From NCBI GenBank assembly GCA_028291445.1, contig JAQGIA010000457.1:1-19838 (forward strand): a DNA stretch of 19,838 nucleotides. Reading direction: 5' to 3'. Below, piece after piece: positions 15,891 through 19,838 of this stretch (its first letter is position 1; each line of letters begins with the position of its first letter). The stretch comes from Belnapia sp. (GTDB taxonomy: Bacteria > Pseudomonadota > Alphaproteobacteria > Acetobacterales > Acetobacteraceae). The notes under the pieces were generated by a model. The model saw nothing but the letters and a program-made list of their open reading frames with translations. It had not been told where the DNA came from and did not search any database. The translations under genes were made by a program, and so were the position numbers.

Positions 15891-15967
15891 CGGATCGTGG
15901 CGCAGCCTGGTAGCGCACTTGTCTGGGGGACAAGGGGTCGTGGGTTCGAATCCCGCCGGTCCGACCA
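15891..15967 (+). tRNA. tRNA-Pro (anticodon GGG)
   Basis: A 77-nt tRNA including the encoded CCA end. The acceptor stem is CGGATCG/CGGTCCG with one T-G wobble. The D arm has 'AGCCTGGTAGC'. The anticodon stem CTTGT/ACAAG encloses the loop CTGGGGG with GGG at 15925-15927, which reads CCC and CCU proline codons. The T arm is GTGGG-TTCGAAT-CCCGC. A decayed copy of the 3' half lies at 16568-16601. Confidence 0.97.
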
Positions 15968-15972
15968 TCTTC
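15940..15972 (+). repeat. Direct repeat, tRNA-Pro side (att-like)
   Basis: The 33 bp from the T arm of tRNA-Pro to 5 nt past its CCA recur at 16568-16601 with 28 of 33 positions identical and one inserted base. A tRNA 3' end repeated at a short distance is the usual mark of integration by a tyrosine recombinase. No integrase is present. Confidence 0.55.
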
Positions 15973-15999
15973 CCCAATAACTTCAAACAATTATAAATC

Positions 16000-16042
16000 C
16001 CAGAATTCGGATTCTGGCGCAGGCTCTCATTTCAAGATGAGA
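16000..16042. terminator. Two successive hairpins downstream of tRNA-Pro
   Basis: CCAGAAT (16000-16006) pairs with ATTCTGG (16011-16017) over a TCGG loop, and TCTCAT (16025-16030) pairs with ATGAGA (16037-16042) over a 6-nt loop. They lie 32 and 57 nt after the tRNA. Neither is followed by a T run, so they could end tRNA transcription or merely be structure in the low-GC segment. Confidence 0.4.
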
Positions 16043-16180
16043 CAAACAATGATGCGCCTGACCTTCCTTCTGTGCCCTGGCGTGCTTGGTATTCATGTCG
16101 CACCTCCCAGGGCCCACCCATGATCCCTCATGGTAGGTTGCCTGCCGCGGGCCGGGTTCATGCCGCCCCCCGCACCAGCA

Positions 16181-16507
16181 TCAGGCCGCCGCTCCAGTGG
16201 CCGACTTTCTCTCAGCCGTGACCACCCCTATGCGACGCACGGCGGCAAGCCCGAGCAGGCCGCTGCCGAACAGCGCCAGCGTCAAAGGTTCAGGCACCGC
16301 AGTCATCGTCCCGATGCTCACAGTACCAAAAATTGCACCGCGGATCTGGGTGGCTCCCACGCGCGATGGAGTGCAAAACAAGATGTAGATGCCGCTGTAG
16401 AAGCGTTCTCCAAAATAATTAGAAGTCGTTGTTCTATCACCTGAAATGCCTACGTCATTTAAAGAACTACCGATTGCCACAAATATAGTTTCACTAAATA
16501 CTGGCAA
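16181..16507 (-). pseudogene. Truncated PEP-CTERM protein (C-terminal part only)
   Basis: The open frame ends in a PEP-CTERM sorting signal: 'VPEPLTLALFGSGLLGLAAV' followed by Arg-Arg, the Pro-Glu-Pro motif, membrane helix and basic stop that exosortase systems recognise. About 90 residues come before it, including 'YFGERFYSGIYILF'. The N-terminus is missing: no signal peptide, no ATG and no ribosome site are found, only a TTG at 16507, and the frame runs on upstream through the pseudo-tRNA to 16652. The tail after Arg-Arg is 14-16 residues longer than usual. GC and codon use are lower than in neighbours (many AT-rich codons), which suggests transfer. I read it as the stump of a gene cut at the scar next to the pseudo-tRNA. 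Confidence 0.65.
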
Positions 16508-16567
16508 GACACCGGGAGCGATGCAGTATCTTGAATCCCGATATTCGCAGCCCGGAGACGAAGGGCG

Positions 16568-16601
16568 GTGGGTTGCGATCCCGCCCGTCCGATCCTTCTT
16601 C
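16568..16601 (+). repeat. Decayed copy of the tRNA-Pro 3' half (att-like direct repeat)
   Basis: The T stem GTGGG/CCCGC is intact (16568-16572 and 16580-16584), but the T loop reads TTGCGAT in place of TTCGAAT, and the acceptor strand is CCGTCCGA. Weaker similarity to the tRNA extends about 21 bp further left into the anticodon arm. The T-loop changes mean that it cannot be a working tRNA. Confidence 0.55.
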
Positions 16602-16613
16602 GGCGCAGCAGCC

Positions 16614-16634
16614 GGGGAGCCTGCAAGGCTCCCC
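16614..16634. terminator. Hairpin downstream of the peroxidase gene
   Basis: GGGGAGCC (16614-16621) and GGCTCCCC (16627-16634) form a perfect 8-bp stem with a 5-nt loop, 18 bp after the peroxidase stop in its direction of transcription. No T run follows on that strand. Its position and strength make a terminator for the peroxidase gene likely. Confidence 0.6.
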
Positions 16635-16651
16635 AGCCGCCATGCCCAGCC

Positions 16652-18268
16652 TCAGGGTTGGATGTTCTCGGCCTCGTTGATCGGGTTCAGGAACCCGGGC
16701 TGCTTCGAGGCCACGTAGCGCAGCAGATCGGCCATGGTGAACTGCCCGGCGAAAGCCGCGGGCAGGCTCGGCGTCCAACCCGGGTTTTGGTCCTTGTGCA
16801 GGAAGGCTTCCGGATCGGTCTGCAACAGGCCGACGAAGACCTCGGCCAGGATGCGGCCGCCGGTCGGGCCGAGGCGGTTGCCGTTGTCGCCGAGGATCTG
16901 CGCCTCCTTCAGGATATAATACCAAAGCGGCGTCGCCTCATGCAGGCCGATCTCCCGCAGCGCCTGGCCGTCAGCGCCCTGGGTGACCTCCGCCTCGGTC
17001 ATCACCCGGACGCCCATGTGCCGGGCGATCGCCTGGCCGCTGGGCAATTCCAGCCGATAGCCGCGTTGCAGGTTGCGCAGCGGCAGCGACCCGCCGCCGC
17101 CCGGCAGTTCATGCAGGGCGGGGATGAGGAAGGGGTCGAACAGCCGGGCATGGTTCAGCACGAAGCGGTTGTCCGTCGGCGTCGCGCCCGGCGGCGGCGC
17201 CTTCGGCTGGCCGAGGTCGTAGAAGCGGTGCCAGTCGATCGGCCAGTCGCCGGGCAATTGTTCGAAGACGAAGGGCAGGCCGAGCTTGAGCTGCGCCGCC
17301 ATCGCCGCCCCGGCCGCCTGGTTCAGCCCCTTGGCCGCGGCACCGAGGATGCCGCCCGACTTGCCGGTGAAATGGAACAGGAGCTGGAAGGTCGCCGGCG
17401 TGGCGCCCGGGGTGAAGGCCCGGTTGTGGCTATAGACCTCGCGGACCATGGAATGGCCGAGGCGATAGGCGGCACCGGAGAATTCCACCGGGATATAGGC
17501 TTCGGCATAGTCGCTCTGGATTTCCGGCAAGTAGAAGCGCCGGCCATTGGCCAGCACGTCCTGCAGATCGTTGTTGTCGATCAGCTTGGTCAGGAAGTCA
17601 TGCAGCACGATCCACTGGTAGTGCCACCGGACGAGCGTGCGGGTCTTGTCGAAATCCCGCCCCCCTTCGTTTTCGAAGACGGCATTGTGGAATTTCAGGA
17701 AGGCGAGATGGGTCTGCGCAACCAGCAGGTTCTCGTCGTTGCGGGCATCGCCGATCAGGGCGATGCCCTGGGTGTTGCGCGGCAAATCGAAGGGCAGGCC
17801 GGATTTCACATGCGGATCGCCGGCGCCGCCCGGGCCGGTGCTGCCGAGCAGGAATTTGCCGGGGTTCAGCCGGTCGAAAAGCTGCGGCGAGGCATCGCCG
17901 CCTGGCCCGGTCGCATAGAGATTGTCGAGTTCGAGTTGCGGCGTGCGGAAATTGGATTCGCCGAGCAGGTCGCGGTCCCGCTCGGTCAGGGCGCTGAGGT
18001 CGAGCGTGATGTCGTGATCGACGAATTGGCCGAAGTAGGTATAGCCCGACGTTATATTCGCGTTGTTGCCGTCCGCCTCCGGCCGGGTGTCCTTCATCGT
18101 CGCCGCCAGCTTCCCCAGCGCCTCGGCGGATACCGCAGGCGGCCGCGGCAAGGATGCAGGAAACATATGGCCGAAACGACCGACCTTGAACTTGGGGTCG
18201 CTACTGCGAAGATTGCCGGTTCTGACGGTCTTGTCGGCCGTCGGTACCTTGCCATGACCCGAGAGCAT
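16652..18268 (-). CDS. Animal-type heme peroxidase (peroxinectin-like)
   Basis: A 538-residue member of the animal heme peroxidase (peroxidase-cyclooxygenase) superfamily. Key residues in family order are Asp84-His85 ('FGQFVDHDITLD', distal histidine), Arg176 and Glu179 ('IGDARNDEN', distal arginine and a possible heme ester site), 'HLAFLKFHN' (187-195) and proximal His272 ('YRLGHSMVREVY'). The methionine that follows the glutamate in myeloperoxidase is Asn180 here, so no sulfonium heme link is expected. No signal peptide is visible, so the protein is cytoplasmic or leaves the cell by an untypical route, as many bacterial members do. The ATG at 18268 has GGGGAGG 7-8 nt upstream, a strong site. 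The gene is monocistronic, with a hairpin behind it and inverted repeats in front of it. Confidence 0.95.
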   Translation of the reverse strand: MLSGHGKVPTADKTVRTGNLRSSDPKFKVGRFGHMFPASLPRPPAVSAEALGKLAATMKDTRPEADGNNANITSGYTYFGQFVDHDITLDLSALTERDRDLLGESNFRTPQLELDNLYATGPGGDASPQLFDRLNPGKFLLGSTGPGGAGDPHVKSGLPFDLPRNTQGIALIGDARNDENLLVAQTHLAFLKFHNAVFENEGGRDFDKTRTLVRWHYQWIVLHDFLTKLIDNNDLQDVLANGRRFYLPEIQSDYAEAYIPVEFSGAAYRLGHSMVREVYSHNRAFTPGATPATFQLLFHFTGKSGGILGAAAKGLNQAAGAAMAAQLKLGLPFVFEQLPGDWPIDWHRFYDLGQPKAPPPGATPTDNRFVLNHARLFDPFLIPALHELPGGGGSLPLRNLQRGYRLELPSGQAIARHMGVRVMTEAEVTQGADGQALREIGLHEATPLWYYILKEAQILGDNGNRLGPTGGRILAEVFVGLLQTDPEAFLHKDQNPGWTPSLPAAFAGQFTMADLLRYVASKQPGFLNPINEAENIQP

Positions 18269-18335
18269 TGTTTTCCTCCCCTTGATCCTGCGCAGCGTAA
18301 TGGGCGGCTTGCGGAACCAAGAAGGATTTTCTGAG

Positions 18336-18358
18336 AATTACACAGATCTGTGGTAATT
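18336..18358. promoter_or_regulatory. Palindrome upstream of the peroxidase (operator candidate)
   Basis: aattacacagatctgtggtaatt (23 bp, given here as two halves: AATTACACAGA and TCTGTGGTAATT) is a near-perfect palindrome, broken only by one extra G in the right half. Its core CACAGATCTGTG is perfect. It lies 68 bp before the peroxidase ATG in AT-rich DNA, where a repressor or activator would bind. A further CACAGA follows at 18364-18369. Confidence 0.5.
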
Positions 18359-18374
18359 TTTCTCACAGAATGAA

Positions 18375-18394
18375 TATCATCTTATATTATGATA
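18375..18394. promoter_or_regulatory. AT-rich inverted repeat upstream of the peroxidase
   Basis: TATCAT (18375-18380) and ATGATA (18389-18394) form a perfect 6-bp inverted repeat around CTTATATT. The AT-rich dyad is reminiscent of Fur-type boxes, which would fit a heme enzyme, but the match is not close enough to name a regulator. It may also contain promoter elements. Confidence 0.35.
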
Positions 18395-18476
18395 GGTCCG
18401 CAGTCGCTGCCATGTCCTTATTCCACTTGCCCAGTTCCTTTGCCTGCGGACCAGCGATGACGTAACGTGGTCCGCA
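18395..18476. repeat. Three-copy inverted GGTCCGCA repeat
   Basis: GGTCCGCAG (18395-18403), its exact reverse complement CTGCGGACC (18444-18452), and GGTCCGCA again (18469-18476). The second and third copies form a perfect 9-bp stem TGCGGACCA/TGGTCCGCA with a 14-nt loop. The copies are in the 323-bp gap between the peroxidase and the small plus-strand gene. The rest of that gap (18477-18591) shows no gene. Confidence 0.7.
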
Positions 18477-18591
18477 CGGTGGCACGGCCCCTCCCCGAAC
18501 CGCTCAGGGCTTCGCTGCACATCGGATTGAATTGCCGGCATGATCCGGCTGGCCTCATTGCAGATGGCGTAAATTCTACTGATGAGCCTTC

Positions 18592-18894
18592 ATGAAGCTA
18601 TGGATGGCTGGCGCATCCCTCCTGCTCCTGGCGGGGCGCGGTGCAGTTCGTAGTAGATGGAGGCCAGGCCTGCGCGGCGGGGTGCTGACCGGAATAGGCT
18701 GCCAAGGTGGCGGACCGCTCCCTGGCCGCATCGACGGGGCCGCGGCAACCGATCGAGGCTTCGCGCCAGGTTCCGTGGCCTTTGCCAAGTGCGTGATGTC
18801 GCACGACATGCAGCGGCGGGAGCGGCGGAACTGCGCCCAGAGGCGCATCGCCCCAGAAATGCGGCCCATCGCGCGGCCTTCCAGGCCCCGATGA
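18592..18894 (+). CDS. Small putative exported protein, possibly frameshifted
   Basis: A 100-codon frame starting 'MKLWMAGASLLLLAG', which looks like a signal peptide. The C-terminal part ('VAFAKCVMSHDMQRRERRNC') has two cysteines and native-looking GC-rich third positions. The middle (about residues 18-60) has rare codons such as AGT, AGA, AGG, ATA and a run of Gly/Arg/Pro, which reads like another frame, so one or two frameshifts may separate two good ends. There is no strong ribosome site. No family recognised; it may also be a chance frame. Confidence 0.35.
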   Translation: MKLWMAGASLLLLAGRGAVRSRWRPGLRGGVLTGIGCQGGGPLPGRIDGAAATDRGFAPGSVAFAKCVMSHDMQRRERRNCAQRRIAPEMRPIARPSRPR

Positions 18895-19112
18895 ACTCAC
18901 CGCGCCCCCTTCGACGTGCCGGGGTGGTTGGCGACTGTCAACGCCAGCGAATGGCGATGCCAGCATTACGAGAACTATTTTTGAGATTTATCGCTTGACC
19001 TGAAACTAGCCAAAGCTCAGCTTACCCGTGCATTCCGCCGGGAACCATAAGGTTCGGGGCGTATGGTCGGCGGGCAAAAGGGCCGCATCACACCACCGCC
19101 GAAGGCCCCGCC

Positions 19113-19286
19113 ATGAGCTCCGTCTCCAGCGTCTCCGCCCCCTATGCCACCAATTCCCCACATAGCGTCCGTCCGGCCGACCGGGACGATGCGAAGGACC
19201 GGGAAGCCGCCAAGGTTGCCGCCCCGACGCCGCCGGCAGCACCGGAATCGCCGACCTCGCCGCGGCTGCTGGATATCAGGGTCTAG
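19113..19286 (+). CDS. Small protein of unknown function (57 aa)
   Basis: A 57-residue frame beginning MSSVSSVSAPYATNSPHSV, followed by a charged 'DRDDAKDREAAK' helix, a Pro/Ala linker and the ending 'PRLLDIRV'. GC-rich third positions match the native genes, and GAAGG lies about 9 nt before the ATG. The Ser-rich start and Asp/Ala/Lys middle look like small disordered proteins common in this bacterial group. The stop is 1 bp from the stop of nrdR on the opposite strand. Function unknown. A GAACC-ATAA-GGTTC hairpin at 19042-19055 sits upstream. Confidence 0.55.
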   Translation: MSSVSSVSAPYATNSPHSVRPADRDDAKDREAAKVAAPTPPAAPESPTSPRLLDIRV

Positions 19287-19287
19287 C

Positions 19288-19740
19288 CTACTTGCCGTCC
19301 AACTCGCCCAGGAAAGCGCGGAAATCCTTCGCCTCGCGGAAATTGCGATAGACGCTGGCGAAGCGGACATAGGCCACCTGGTCCACCTCCTTCAGCGTCT
19401 CCATGACGATCTCGCCGATCTGGCGGGAGGTGACCTCGGCCTCGGCCTCCATCTCCAGCCGGCGCTGGATGCCGTTGACGATGCGCTCGACCCGGTCCTC
19501 GTCGATCGGCCGCTTGCGCAGCGCCACGCGGATGGAACGCGCCAGCTTCTCCCGATCGAAGGGAGCGCGGCGGCCATCGGTCTTCAGCACCGTCAGTTCG
19601 CGGAGCTGCACCCGCTCGAACGTGGTGAAGCGGCTGCCGCAGGCGGGGCAGGACCGCCGCCGGCGGATCGCCGCGGCATCCTCCGCCGGGCGGCTGTCCT
19701 TCACCTGGGTGTCCTCGCTGCCGCAATACGGGCACTTCAT
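19288..19740 (-). CDS. nrdR: Transcriptional repressor NrdR
   Basis: A 150-residue NrdR, the nucleotide-sensing repressor of ribonucleotide reductase genes. An N-terminal zinc ribbon has Cys3-x2-Cys6 and Cys31-x2-Cys34, preceded by the usual IRRRR run (25-29). The ATP-cone (about 49-139) includes '[20 protein letters not shown]' and '[16 protein letters not shown]'. Length is normal. It lies directly behind glyA (25 bp), a linkage common in alphaproteobacteria. No NrdR box was seen nearby. Confidence 0.97.
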   Translation of the reverse strand: MKCPYCGSEDTQVKDSRPAEDAAAIRRRRSCPACGSRFTTFERVQLRELTVLKTDGRRAPFDREKLARSIRVALRKRPIDEDRVERIVNGIQRRLEMEAEAEVTSRQIGEIVMETLKEVDQVAYVRFASVYRNFREAKDFRAFLGELDGK

Positions 19741-19765
19741 GCTGCGTGCCCTTTCCCGTGGGCGC

Positions 19766-19838
19766 CTATTGGTAGATCGGGAAGCGCTGGCAGAGCGCGA
19801 GGACCCGCGCCTTCACCGCCTGCTCGACCGCAGTATTG
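19766..19838 (-). CDS. glyA: Serine hydroxymethyltransferase, C-terminal end (partial)
   Basis: The last 23 codons of a minus-strand gene that continues beyond the window, ending '[12 protein letters not shown]' and TAG. 'L-C-x-x-F-P-I-Y' is the usual C-terminus of GlyA, which makes glycine and 5,10-methylene-tetrahydrofolate from serine. The glyA-nrdR neighbourhood supports the call. Too little is visible to judge the enzyme itself. Confidence 0.85.
   Translation of the reverse strand, partial: NTAVEQAVKARVLALCQRFPIYQ

Noticed and set aside
16568..18334. A 588-codon plus-strand open frame opposite the peroxidase
   Set aside because: Shadow of a GC-rich gene. It has no motif and runs through the pseudo-tRNA and hairpin.
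18942..18981. Intrinsic terminator CGCCA-GCGAA-TGGCG with a T run
   Set aside because: The T run starts about 20 nt after a short 5-bp stem, too far for an intrinsic terminator.
19041..19066. General stress (EcfG-type) promoter, GGAAC with a CGTA 14 bp on
   Set aside because: Spacing is 2-3 bp too short and the -10 lacks CGTT.

Overview
The window is GC-rich chromosomal DNA from an alphaproteobacterium. Acetobacteraceae (Roseomonas-like) is the best guess. The inference rests on gene order and codon use: DUF177-rpmF-plsX-fabH-ihfA-merR, a ubiquinol-cytochrome c chaperone divergent from a BamE-type lipoprotein, and nrdR next to glyA are alphaproteobacterial arrangements, and most genes use G or C at third positions. 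No sequence search was possible, so the family label is an inference.

Layout. (1) 1-4695 is accessory metabolism. It holds the tail of a probable secreted protein, an amidase with a small AtzG/GatC-like partner (minus strand), a divergent SnoaL-like gene plus enolase-superfamily gene, an unassigned HExxH protein, and a PsiF-repeat periplasmic protein. (2) 4700-7704 (minus) reads as one envelope-related transcription unit: BamE-like lipoprotein, carboxymuconolactone-decarboxylase-like protein, AsmA. (3) 7892-12356 (plus) is the conserved core: Cbp3-like chaperone, DUF177 (YceD), rpmF, plsX, fabH, ihfA and a MerR regulator. It links ribosome, phospholipid and fatty-acid synthesis and nucleoid genes. 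(4) 12410-15659 (minus) is a second amidase, again with an AtzG-like partner, translationally coupled to an orphan family-5 solute-binding protein. This suggests uptake and hydrolysis of an amide or peptide-like compound. (5) 15891-16652 holds tRNA-Pro(GGG), a low-GC scar with a truncated PEP-CTERM gene, and a decayed copy of the tRNA 3' half about 630 bp downstream. (6) 16652-18268 (minus) is an animal-type heme peroxidase with a long upstream region full of inverted repeats. (7) 18592-19838 holds two small putative genes, then nrdR and the 3' end of glyA (minus).

The points I find most interesting are these. The tRNA-Pro/pseudo-tRNA pair brackets an AT-rich remnant and looks like an old integration or deletion scar. 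Both amidases have small AtzG-like partners in 4-bp-overlap operons. Three separate short tandem repeats with a 15-bp period sit at gene edges within 5.3 kb, one of them repeating an in-frame stop codon. The peroxidase upstream region carries stacked inverted repeats. A 204-aa HExxH protein belongs to no family I recognise. I found no CRISPR array, no intact mobile element, and no clear defence or biosynthetic system.
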